From positions 186,001 to 250,000 of the forward strand of contig JACJXW010000008.1 of NCBI GenBank assembly GCA_020636405.1: a DNA stretch of 64,000 nt, read 5' to 3'. The notes under the pieces were generated by a model. That model ran no database searches. It was not told the origin of the DNA and was given only the letters and a program-made list of their open reading frames with translations. The position numbers were made by a program, and so were the translations under genes. This DNA comes from Lewinellaceae bacterium. Its GTDB lineage: Bacteria > Bacteroidota > Bacteroidia > Chitinophagales > Saprospiraceae. This document shows, one piece after another, positions 41,807 through 49,220 of this stretch (position 1 is the first letter of the stretch; each line of letters opens with the position of its first letter).

Positions 41807-41928
41807 GACACTGATTTATTAAGATTAGTTAGGATTCATTAAGATCATTTTTCCTGAGTATTACGATCCTAAAAAATCTTAATGTATCCTAATGGATCAG
41901 TGTGCCATACCTTTTTACACAACTCCGT
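41771..41928. repeat. 158-bp foldback element at the end of the broken AAA+ gene
   Basis: The outer arms 41771-41788 and 41911-41928 match as an inverted repeat in 17 of 18 positions (core GTTGTGTAAAAAG / CTTTTTACACAAC). Inside, CACTGAT, ATTAAGAT and AGGATTCATTAAGAT on the left recur inverted on the right (ATCAGTG, ATCCTAA, ATCTTAAT), so the unit folds as a long imperfect hairpin. The left arm overlaps the last codons of the AAA+ remnant. AT-rich, non-coding. It may be a miniature mobile element; it has the same overall length as the element at 35366-35523 but different sequence. Confidence 0.6.
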
Positions 41929-41986
41929 CCAAAACACTTTTGGGTTTTCATCCGTTCTCACCAAAATGGCAATTAAAACAAGACGA

Positions 41987-42970
41987 ATGAAAAACCTGAA
42001 AAAACCTTCCCTGCTGCTGCTGGCTGTATTGGTGTTGGGCCTCCTTACCGCCTGTAACAACAAACAAGAAGGCGTACCCACCATCGGTTTTGTGGACGCT
42101 TTTGAAGATAATACCATCGACCAGGCACGGGCCGGTTTTATGGATGCTCTGAAGGAAGGGGGCTTTTCCGAGGAAGGACAAACCCTGAACCTCATCTATC
42201 GCAATGCTCAGGGCGATATACCCACCTTGACCCAGATCGTCCGTTATATGATCACCCGGGAGGTGGCCCTCGTGGGCACCAGCCCTTCCCTGTCGACCAT
42301 CGCCGCCATTCAGAATACCAAGGATATTCCCATTTTCATGATGGTTTCTCCGACACCTGCCCTGATGGAAGTGGAAGACGCTCAGGGCAATGCCCCCGCT
42401 AACTTGTTCGGAGTGGCCGAGAACCTGTCCTACATCGATACCTCTTTTGCGCTCATCCCCAGGCTGGTGCAGCCGAAAGGGGAGCAATTGCGGGTAGGGC
42501 TGTTGTACAACCAGTCGGAACCCCAGTCGGTGGAGGCCTACGAGCGCCTGAAGGGACTGGCCAGCAATCTGGGCGCCGCTTTAGTGGCCCGCCCGGTCAA
42601 TACCACCGCCGATGTGCAACTCGTGGCCGGCGCCTTGCTCAATGAAGGCATCGACGCCTTTTTCGCCAACCCGGACAATACCATTTTCAGCTCCTTCGAG
42701 ACCATCATGAAAGTATGCAACGAGGCTGGTGTTCCCGTATTTACCAGCGAAGCCGGCCTGGTGGCGCGCGGAGCGGTGGCCGCCTACGGGGCCGATCTGT
42801 ACCAGTGGGGGTATCAGGCGGGGCAACAGGCCGCGCTCTTCCTGAAGAACAATTCTACCGAAGGAATGCAATGGGAAATGGTGAAGGTGCGGAAGCGGGT
42901 TTACAATCCGGGCGCCGCAGCGCGGTTCGGGATAGAAGTGCCGGCAAACTATGAAGCGATAGAACAATGA
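41987..42970 (+). CDS. ABC transporter substrate-binding lipoprotein, TrpX/PF04392 type
   Basis: 327 residues from the ATG at 41987 (an in-frame ATG at 41966 would add seven residues). Lipoprotein signal LLAVLVLGLLTAC, then a periplasmic binding fold of the ABC_sub_bind family (PF04392): PTIGFVDAFED, ARAGFMDALKEGG, YRNAQGDIPTLTQI, VALVGTSPSLSTIA, FANPDNTIFSSFETI and ARGAVAAYGADLYQWGYQAG. Characterised relatives (TrpX, CD0873) bind tryptophan or tyrosine, so an aromatic amino acid is the likely ligand. The stop overlaps the permease start by 4 bp (ATGA), and an ATPase gene follows in the same way, so the set is a complete importer operon. Confidence 0.88.
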   Translation: MKNLKKPSLLLLAVLVLGLLTACNNKQEGVPTIGFVDAFEDNTIDQARAGFMDALKEGGFSEEGQTLNLIYRNAQGDIPTLTQIVRYMITREVALVGTSPSLSTIAAIQNTKDIPIFMMVSPTPALMEVEDAQGNAPANLFGVAENLSYIDTSFALIPRLVQPKGEQLRVGLLYNQSEPQSVEAYERLKGLASNLGAALVARPVNTTADVQLVAGALLNEGIDAFFANPDNTIFSSFETIMKVCNEAGVPVFTSEAGLVARGAVAAYGADLYQWGYQAGQQAALFLKNNSTEGMQWEMVKVRKRVYNPGAAARFGIEVPANYEAIEQ

Positions 42971-43836
42971 TCTTTTACCTCACTGCACTCATTCAGGGCC
43001 TCTGTCTTTCCGCTATGGGGCTGGGTATCTTCATCACCATGAAGATCTTCCGCATCCCGGACATCACCACCGATGGCAGCTACACCCTGGGTGCGGCGGT
43101 GACGGCAGTGCTCCTGATGCAGGGCTGGCCGTTGCTACCCGTTATCGGCCTGACGATCGTTATGGGCGCACTGGCGGGGGTGATGACCGGGCTGGTGCAC
43201 ACCCGCCTGAAGGTCGATGCCCTGCTGGCGGGCATCCTGGTCATGACTGGCCTGTATTCGGTCAACCTCACCCTCCTGGGGCGTTCGAACATTCCGCTGA
43301 TCAACATCGATACCATTTTTTCCGCCCTTGCCCTTTTCGAACGGCAGATTTACAACGAACTATGGGTCGGCCTGTTGTTCCTGGGCATCCTGAGCGCTCT
43401 GCTGGCCTACATGTTGCGCACCGACTTCGGCATCGCCATGCGGGCTACGGGCAACAGCGAGTCGATGACCCGCGCGATGGGCATCAACAACGACCGCATG
43501 AAGATCATCGGCCTGGCCATTGCCAATGCCCTGACTGCGCTCAGCGGCTTTCTGGTTGCCCAGTATCAGCACTTCACCGATATCAATATGGGGATCGGCA
43601 TCGTGCTGGTGGGCCTCGGTTCTGTACTCATTGGCGATGCATTGATCAGCTGGCTGGGGATCCGCCACATCTGGCTGCAGCTGTTATTTGTGCTCGCGGG
43701 TTGCATCCTCTTCCAGATGATACTGGCGGTAGCCCTGTCTCTGGGGGTCAATCCGAATATGCTAAAGCTGATCACCTCTGTTTTTGTGCTGGCCATTGTC
43801 GGCATTCCGCGTTTGGCCCGAAGGAAGCAATTATGA
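42967..43836 (+). CDS. ABC transporter permease of the TrpX-type importer
   Basis: 289 residues with eight to nine membrane helices of the LivH/BPD_transp_2 type. MGLGIFITMKIFRIPDITTDG near the start is the strongly conserved signature of permeases that pair with PF04392 binding proteins; GIAMRATGNSESMTRAMGIN in the centre is the cytoplasmic loop that meets the ATPase. A single permease gene implies a homodimer. It overlaps the binding-protein gene by 4 bp at 42967-42970 and the ATPase gene by 4 bp at 43833-43836, so translation of all three is coupled. Confidence 0.9.
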   Translation: MIFYLTALIQGLCLSAMGLGIFITMKIFRIPDITTDGSYTLGAAVTAVLLMQGWPLLPVIGLTIVMGALAGVMTGLVHTRLKVDALLAGILVMTGLYSVNLTLLGRSNIPLINIDTIFSALALFERQIYNELWVGLLFLGILSALLAYMLRTDFGIAMRATGNSESMTRAMGINNDRMKIIGLAIANALTALSGFLVAQYQHFTDINMGIGIVLVGLGSVLIGDALISWLGIRHIWLQLLFVLAGCILFQMILAVALSLGVNPNMLKLITSVFVLAIVGIPRLARRKQL

Positions 43837-44582
43837 TCGAACTCAACCATATCACGAAAGTGTTCAACCGGGGCAAGGTCAATGAAGTGGCCGCCCTGAA
43901 TGACGTCAGCCTCAGAATAGCCCCCGGCGAATTTGTCGTGCTGGTAGGCGCCAACGGCTCGGGTAAGACGACCCTGCTGAACATTATCTCCGGGGCGGCA
44001 TTGCCCAGTAAAGGCACTGTCCGCCTGCACGGCGAGGAAGTGACCCGGCTGCCGGAATACAAGCGCAGCCGGTGGGTGGCCCGCGTTTTTCAGGACCCTC
44101 TGGGCGGCACTGCTCCCGAGCTGAGCATCCTCGACAACTTCCGGCTGGCTGCTCTGCGGACGCAACGCAAGAAGCTGAAGATCGGTATTGACGAAGCGTT
44201 CAAAGTTGCCGTCCGCGAAAGGATCGCCCGCCTGGGGCTGGGGCTGGAAGACAAGCTGCAGCAGCCCATGGGGACCCTCTCCGGCGGCCAGCGCCAGGCC
44301 CTCACCCTGCTGATGAGCGTCATGGACCATACCGACATCCTGCTGCTCGACGAACCGACCGCTGCGCTGGATCCCAAATCCGCGGAAGTGGTCATGGAAA
44401 CTGCCGAAAGCCTGATCCGGCAGTACAACCTCACTACCGTGCTCATTACCCACAACATGCGGGAAACCCAGCGCTTTGGCAGCCGGCTCATCCAGATGGC
44501 GCAGGGGCGCGTGGCGCGCGACCTGGATAGGGACGCAAAGGAAAAACTGAGGCTGGAGGAAATGTATGAGTGGTTTGGATAG
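43833..44582 (+). CDS. ABC transporter ATPase of the TrpX-type importer
   Basis: 249 residues. Walker A GANGSGKT (39-46), Q-loop in RVFQDPLGG, signature LSGGQRQAL, Walker B ILLLDEPTAALDP, and switch His in ITHNMRE. The ATG at 43833 overlaps the permease stop; the longer open frame that starts at 43362 reads through permease sequence in another frame and is rejected. Together with the two genes before it this makes a full importer, probably for an aromatic amino acid. No fourth gene is obvious; 262 bp later the next complete gene is on the other strand. Confidence 0.9.
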   Translation: MIELNHITKVFNRGKVNEVAALNDVSLRIAPGEFVVLVGANGSGKTTLLNIISGAALPSKGTVRLHGEEVTRLPEYKRSRWVARVFQDPLGGTAPELSILDNFRLAALRTQRKKLKIGIDEAFKVAVRERIARLGLGLEDKLQQPMGTLSGGQRQALTLLMSVMDHTDILLLDEPTAALDPKSAEVVMETAESLIRQYNLTTVLITHNMRETQRFGSRLIQMAQGRVARDLDRDAKEKLRLEEMYEWFG

Positions 44583-44670
44583 GGATCGTCACCACTTTGT
44601 TGAAGGGTTTCCAATAGGATTTTTAATGGAAAAACTTATTTTAGGTTACAGTCTCTGAATTTGTAAACAA

Positions 44671-44790
44671 ATGGGTGCAGCAATGGCGGCTTCCGTTCAA
44701 GATATTCCGAAAAGCCTGGCCTATGAGATGGTGGATGGGCAACCCATTTATTATAAGGGGTATAGAGCATATTTAATTTACCCCATTCTG
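44671..44790 (+). pseudogene. Possible 5' fragment of a Uma2-like gene
   Basis: An ATG at 44671 opens a frame whose first 35 residues read IPKSLAYEMVDGQPIYYKGY and then AYL, which I recognise as the opening of Uma2-like (DUF820) endonuclease-fold proteins of Bacteroidota and cyanobacteria. The similarity stops at about 44775 and the frame then runs into the end of the convergent flippase gene. This looks like a truncated remnant. The short length makes the call weak; it could be a chance match. Confidence 0.35.
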
Positions 44791-44844
44791 AAATCTTTGC
44801 AGGAAGATTGCCCCCCTCCCGTTTGTCTCCAACAGTCCCTTTCC

Positions 44845-46356
44845 CTACTCTCCTTTAGATGGACGGATGGCTTTCCTGATCTTTTCTACCATTTCCCAGA
44901 AGAAGTCTGAAAAATCCGGCGCGATGCGCAGGCCGATGAGCAGCGCGGCGTAGAGGATCGTTGCGATCGAGGACCGCACGAACAGGTCGATCGCGAAGTG
45001 CTGCCGGATCACGGGGATGAGCAGGTTCACCAGCAAGCACACCATGCCCAGCCCGATGATATAAAGCATGTTTCGGGAGAAGGGGTGCATCTGATAATGG
45101 CGGTATATAAAAACCTGGATGAAGACGTTGATCAGGATGATGGTCAGGGCGGTGGCAACCGCGGCGCCGGTGATGCCGAAGGCGCTGATGAAGATATAAT
45201 TGGTGATCACGGTGATCACGGCGGTGATGATCTTGAAGTACAGGTCGTACCGGAACTGAGGGCTGTAGTTGATCAGCAGGCCGTTGTAGCCATTAGCAGT
45301 ATGGGACAGCTGCCCGATACCCAGGAAAACCGCCACGTATTTACCCACCTCAAACTGCGGCCCCAGGATGGAAACGATGTTGTCGAGGTTGATGGCCAGG
45401 CCTACAAAGATAAGCATGCCGGCGGCAAAGTTGTTGAGAGCGGTTCGGCTATACAGCAGTTGTATTTCATCGTAAGCCTCGCGTTTCCAGGCGTCGGCGA
45501 GCATGGGAGAAACGATCTTGGCGATGCCCTGATGGGGAAGCAGGATGACCGAAGCGAAAAAGGAATAGACGACATAGATCCCGCCCAGGGCAAAGTTGAG
45601 CAGGGAGGGTATCATCAAAATATCGATCTTCGTGGTGATTTTGCTACCGATTGTTGCAAAAATGGAGTAAAAACTATAACTAGCGATCTGTTTAAAAAAC
45701 GGCCCCCGGAAAATGGAGAAGCCGACCTTCAGGTACAGTTCACCTATATAATAAGTAAAGGCGGCCATTCCCAATAAGCTCAGGATAAACCTCCAGGAAT
45801 AATAGATGATGAATTCCTCCAGGCTGATCAGCCGGAAGTGGTACAGTAGGATGAGCGCCAGGGCCGTGAGGCGGCCGAAGACATCGCGAAAGAATGTAGG
45901 GATGCGGGGACGGAGGAGCGCTGCCAGATAGTTCTCGAACATTTCGAGGTAACAGGTCAGGGCAAGCACCACGATCAGCAGTGGGTAGTAGGTTTCGATG
46001 TAGTGCTGGCTGGTTTCCTGGCTGTAGATATCCAGGATGAGGCCCTTTGCCAGGTAAAGAAGAAGGGCCGTAACGGCAATTCCGGCCGTTCGAAGCAAAA
46101 CAATAAAGCCAAAGAAACCGTTGTGTTTCTGGCTTTTGTCTTTAAAATAAGGGAAGAACCGGATAATGGTGGCGTTACTGGCCAGGCTGGCCAGCATAAT
46201 GAACAGCCCCGCCAATTCGATCAGCCATTGGGTAAACCCCAGGACCTCCTCCCCGACGTACCGGGGAAAAAGCAGGGAATTGTTTACAAACCCCACGATC
46301 AAGCCAATGTACATAAATATTCCCGACCCGATGCCTTGACGCTTGATACTTCCCAT
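44845..46356 (-). CDS. Polysaccharide flippase (Wzx/MATE-like, oligosaccharide flippase family)
   Basis: 503 residues with twelve to fourteen membrane helices and no signal peptide, typical of polysaccharide biosynthesis (PST/Wzx-like) exporters. The opening MGSIKRQGIGSGIFMYIGLI is the family's usual N-terminus, and the second half begins near SYSFYSIFATIGSKITTKID. It would flip undecaprenyl-linked oligosaccharides across the inner membrane for surface polysaccharide assembly. The ATG at 46356 is preferred over a TTG five codons upstream. Only 24 bp separate it from the divergent sulfotransferase-like gene, so the two promoters must overlap each other's coding ends. Neighbouring glycosyltransferases support the role. 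Confidence 0.88.
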   Translation of the reverse strand: MGSIKRQGIGSGIFMYIGLIVGFVNNSLLFPRYVGEEVLGFTQWLIELAGLFIMLASLASNATIIRFFPYFKDKSQKHNGFFGFIVLLRTAGIAVTALLLYLAKGLILDIYSQETSQHYIETYYPLLIVVLALTCYLEMFENYLAALLRPRIPTFFRDVFGRLTALALILLYHFRLISLEEFIIYYSWRFILSLLGMAAFTYYIGELYLKVGFSIFRGPFFKQIASYSFYSIFATIGSKITTKIDILMIPSLLNFALGGIYVVYSFFASVILLPHQGIAKIVSPMLADAWKREAYDEIQLLYSRTALNNFAAGMLIFVGLAINLDNIVSILGPQFEVGKYVAVFLGIGQLSHTANGYNGLLINYSPQFRYDLYFKIITAVITVITNYIFISAFGITGAAVATALTIILINVFIQVFIYRHYQMHPFSRNMLYIIGLGMVCLLVNLLIPVIRQHFAIDLFVRSSIATILYAALLIGLRIAPDFSDFFWEMVEKIRKAIRPSKGE

Positions 46357-46380
46357 TTCCGAAAAATGCAATTAAGCGTG

Positions 46381-46959
46381 ATGAACGTTTTTATTCTCTG
46401 TACTGGTAGAAGTGGATCCATGACATTTATCAGAGCGTGCCAACATATTGACAACTATACGGCGGACCACGAGTCCAGGGTTTCCCTTACCGGAGCAGAA
46501 CGCCTGGATTTTCCGGACAACCATATTGAGGCGGATAACCGGCTCAGCTGGATGCTCGGCAAGTTAGGCAAAAAATACGGCAAGGATGCCTTTTACGTAC
46601 ACCTTCGCCGGGACAGGGAGATTACCGCCATCAGCTTCAACCGCCGCTGGGATTATCCCAACAGCATCATCAAAGCCTATACCGAGGGTATCCTCATGGC
46701 GGGTAAGATGCGCGGCCTTGAATACTGTGTAGATTACGTGGATACGGTAACCGACAATATTGAACATTTCCTCCGGGACAAGCCTAACAAATTGGTGATC
46801 GACCTGGAGGAGATCAAAACCGGCTTCCGTAAATTTTGGAGTGCTATCGGTGCTGAGGGTGACCTGCAGGCCGCTCTCCACGAGATGGATCACCACTACA
46901 ACCGCTCAAAGAAAAACGGAACGCTGATCCAACGCATCAAAAACCTGGTAAACCGCTGA
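46381..46959 (+). CDS. Sulfotransferase-like protein
   Basis: 192 residues. The start MNVFILCTGRSGSMTFIRA contains the P-loop-like CTGRSGS motif that binds the 5' phosphosulfate part of PAPS in sulfotransferases, and VHLRRDREITAISFNRRW resembles the 3'-phosphate-binding segment. The protein is short for a full sulfotransferase (usually 250 or more residues) but the fold ends look intact. It could sulfate a surface glycan; a purely nucleotide-binding role is also possible. It lies 4 bp before the membrane methyltransferase gene, so the two are co-transcribed. The long upstream open frame from 46003 overlaps the flippase and is rejected. Confidence 0.65.
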   Translation: MNVFILCTGRSGSMTFIRACQHIDNYTADHESRVSLTGAERLDFPDNHIEADNRLSWMLGKLGKKYGKDAFYVHLRRDREITAISFNRRWDYPNSIIKAYTEGILMAGKMRGLEYCVDYVDTVTDNIEHFLRDKPNKLVIDLEEIKTGFRKFWSAIGAEGDLQAALHEMDHHYNRSKKNGTLIQRIKNLVNR

Positions 46960-46963
46960 GCTT

Positions 46964-47797
46964 ATGCAGCACAAACTGTACACCACTTTTGCCTTCTTTA
47001 AAAGGGCCATTGCGTTCAGTGCCTTCGTTGTGGCTGGGCTGGCCCTGGCAGAATGGAGTTTCGGCCTGCCGCTCTTTCTTCCCGGTTTAACCTTACTGAT
47101 ATTCGCTTTCGCCCTTCTTACTTTCCGCATCGTTCAGCTCATCTTCAAGTTTCAACTGGATCGCTTCCACGATACCAATCAGGTGGAATCTCTGCTCTGG
47201 TTGTATTCCCGGTTCACCCCTTCGGTCAGCCTGCCGGCAATGCGGCACTACGCCGGTTCACCGGACTTTCTGAAAGAGCTCGTCAGCCATTTTTACCGCT
47301 ACCGGCCCCAGGTGATCGTCGAGGCAGGCTCCGGGGTGTCTTCCGTTATCCTTTCCGAGTTGCTGCAGGCCGAGCAAAGCACCGCCCGCCATTATGCTCT
47401 CGACCACCTGGAAGAGTACGCCAACCTGACAAAGGAGAAAGTCACCAACCCGGGTAGTGAAGTCCTGTACGCTCCTCTTCGGGAGTACCAGATAGACGGA
47501 AAGAGCTGGAAGTGGTACGATATCAGCGTTCTGGAAGGCATCGGGCAGATCGACCTGCTGATCATCGACGGGCCGCCGGAAACCATTCAAAAGCTGGCGC
47601 GTTACCCTGCGCTGCCCCTTCTTAAAGATAAGCTCAGCGAAAATGCCCTTATCATTCTCGACGATACCAACCGCCAGGATGAACAGCGCATTATCCAACG
47701 CTGGAAAGAGGAATTCGGCATGGCCAGTAAATCCATCTATACGGAAAAAGGAACGGTTGTAATGGGGTGGAAGGGATCCGGGATTCGGGATTTTTGA
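46964..47797 (+). CDS. Membrane-anchored SAM-dependent methyltransferase-like protein
   Basis: 277 residues. Two hydrophobic helices near the N-terminus (about 12-32 and 36-58) anchor the protein. The C-terminal domain has a methyltransferase-24 style core: QVIVEAGSGVSSVILSELL (motif I), ALDHLEEY, then IDLLIIDGPP and LSENALIILDDTNR. It may modify a surface glycan as part of the polysaccharide region. The stop codon lies inside the foldback sequence at 47789-47846, so the last four codons are encoded by that element. The next gene is convergent. Confidence 0.75.
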   Translation: MQHKLYTTFAFFKRAIAFSAFVVAGLALAEWSFGLPLFLPGLTLLIFAFALLTFRIVQLIFKFQLDRFHDTNQVESLLWLYSRFTPSVSLPAMRHYAGSPDFLKELVSHFYRYRPQVIVEAGSGVSSVILSELLQAEQSTARHYALDHLEEYANLTKEKVTNPGSEVLYAPLREYQIDGKSWKWYDISVLEGIGQIDLLIIDGPPETIQKLARYPALPLLKDKLSENALIILDDTNRQDEQRIIQRWKEEFGMASKSIYTEKGTVVMGWKGSGIRDF

Positions 47798-47846
47798 TTT
47801 TGGATGTGGACTTCAGCGGGGCAAATCGCACATCAAAAATCAAACC
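47789..47846. repeat. Foldback sequence between convergent genes
   Basis: GATTTTTGATTTTGGATGTG (47789-47808) and CACATCAAAAATCAAACC (47829-47846) form an imperfect stem of about 16 pairs around a 20-nt loop. The left arm carries the last codons and the stop of the methyltransferase gene and the right arm carries the stop of the GT2 gene, so it can serve as a bidirectional terminator. The wording is close to that of the element at 57583-57647. Confidence 0.55.
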
Positions 47847-48715
47847 TTCTTCCCCATCCCCAACTTCCCCAGCATCCGTTCCCTCCTGAACTTTCGGATG
47901 AACCGCCCTTCGTCTTCATTGACCATGAATGCTTCGCCGCGTATCCAGCTTCGGAGCCATCCCCAGAACACGGCAATCCCCGTTAGCCCGTAGGGCCGGT
48001 TGAGGTAGCCCGCCTTGGCTGCGCTGATGAGGGTGATGATCAACCCGTACCGCATGCGGTACATGGCGTCTCCGGCCTTTGCCCGCACCCTGAGGGAGCC
48101 CGTTTCAGTGCCCAGCACGCGGTGGTGATGCACCTGCAGGCTTTCATCGACCGCTATTTCCCAGCCGTTATATCGGGCGATGAGTTCATCCACCGAATCC
48201 CAGCCTATGGAGCGCCGCAGGCCGCCGATGGCCTCGAAGCACTCCCGTCGATAGGATTTGAAAGCCCCGGGTACGTAGTCGCGGTCGGAAAAACGCTCAT
48301 ATACCCATTCCCCGTTCTTCAGGGTGGTGATCATTCCGCCTGCAATACCCAGCCGGGGATTGGCCCGGAACATTTCGGACAGCCGCCGAAAGTACTGCTC
48401 CGGCAATTCAAGGTCGGCGTCGAGTTTCACCAGAAAGTCGTAGTCTACATCAATGGCTTCGTACCCCAGATAAAAAGCCCGTACCACCTTGGCTCCTGCC
48501 GACCGCTTTTCCTTTTTTTCGTTGTTGACCAGTTTGATCCACGGGTACTTTTCTGCATAGCTCCGCACGATCTCCGGTGTAGCGTCCGTAGATCCGTCGT
48601 TGACCACGATGAGCTGCCGGGGCAGGGCCTCCTGCCGGGTTAGCGACTCCAGCGTTCTGCCCAGAAACAATTCTTCATTGTAGGCCGGTATGATGACGAC
48701 GTAGTCCATTTGCAT
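47840..48715 (-). CDS. Glycosyltransferase family 2
   Basis: 291 residues. A GT-A nucleotide-sugar-binding start, DYVVIIPAYNEELFLGRTLE, is followed by VVNDGSTDATPE, KLDADLEL (the DxD metal site) and RECFEAIGGLRRSIGWDSVDE, all classic for family 2. Two possible starts, 48715 and 48709, differ by two residues. It lacks clear membrane helices except a possible segment near residues 225-245 (LIITLISAAK). It probably adds a sugar during assembly of the surface polysaccharide handled by the neighbouring flippase. Confidence 0.88.
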   Translation of the reverse strand: MQMDYVVIIPAYNEELFLGRTLESLTRQEALPRQLIVVNDGSTDATPEIVRSYAEKYPWIKLVNNEKKEKRSAGAKVVRAFYLGYEAIDVDYDFLVKLDADLELPEQYFRRLSEMFRANPRLGIAGGMITTLKNGEWVYERFSDRDYVPGAFKSYRRECFEAIGGLRRSIGWDSVDELIARYNGWEIAVDESLQVHHHRVLGTETGSLRVRAKAGDAMYRMRYGLIITLISAAKAGYLNRPYGLTGIAVFWGWLRSWIRGEAFMVNEDEGRFIRKFRRERMLGKLGMGKKV

Positions 48716-48797
48716 TTTCTCTTTTTTGTTTACAGGCCGGCCCTTTCCTGCACGGAAAAATGACTTCCAACAAAACGAATTTCGAGTACAGGCCGGA

Positions 48798-48870
48798 CAG
48801 AATCGTTATTTTTATAATCATCATAAAAGTAATGATTATGTTTATAACGATAACAAAAATAACGATTCTG
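48798..48870. repeat. AT-rich nested palindrome upstream of the GT2 gene
   Basis: CAGAATCGTTATTTTT (48798-48813) and AAAAATAACGATTCTG (48855-48870) are a perfect 16-bp inverted repeat. Inside lie ATAATCAT/ATGATTAT (48814-48821 and 48832-48839) and CGTTAT/ATAACG (48804-48809 and 48844-48849), the latter allowing an alternative pairing. A 10-bp direct repeat TACAGGCCGG (48731-48740 and 48787-48796) sits to its left. Such AT-rich symmetry could be a regulator-binding site or a scar of a lost insertion; function unknown. Confidence 0.6.
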
Positions 48871-48938
48871 TGATCCATGGGGAATAAAACTCAGCTTTTC
48901 ATTACCTTTGAACGGCATTGTTTTGAGCCAAGGGCCTA

Positions 48939-49220
48939 ATGAATAACACTACTATTCGAATAAATCCGATAAGACAGATTGTATGGCTCGCCGTTTTTTT
49001 CCTCCTGGGCAGGCCTGCGTTCTCACAAGATCTTGGATTCGAGCGCATCCCCAATGAGTTAGGGTTATCTCAGAACCTTATCTCTTGCCTCCTTCAGGAC
49101 AGCCGGGGGCGTCTTTGGATCGGTACCGCTTCAGTAAAGAATTTGAAACTTTACCCACTAACATTCGCAAATAGCAGGGTAATTGTCGATCCTGTACAAC
49201 GAAGCATAAAATCACGATGA
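48939..49220 (+). pseudogene. 5' fragment of a two-component propeller (Reg_prop) sensor gene
   Basis: The 93-codon frame begins with a signal peptide (IVWLAVFFLLGRPAFSQ) and then LGFERIPNELGLSQNLISCL followed by LQDSRGRLWIGT, the unmistakable first blade of the Reg_prop beta-propeller sensors of Bacteroidota hybrid two-component systems. After TASVKNLKLYPLTF the similarity ends and the frame stops at 49220, overlapping the GT4 start by 4 bp. The rest of the sensor, normally over 1000 residues, is absent, so this is a truncated remnant, probably left by an insertion or recombination event. Confidence 0.65.

Noticed and set aside
43362..43832. Upstream extension of the importer ATPase frame
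   Set aside because: It is the permease gene read in another frame. The ABC domain begins at the ATG at 43833, which overlaps the permease stop in the usual 4-bp manner.
46003..46380. Long upstream extension of the sulfotransferase-like frame
   Set aside because: It runs antisense through the flippase gene. The family similarity begins exactly at the ATG at 46381.
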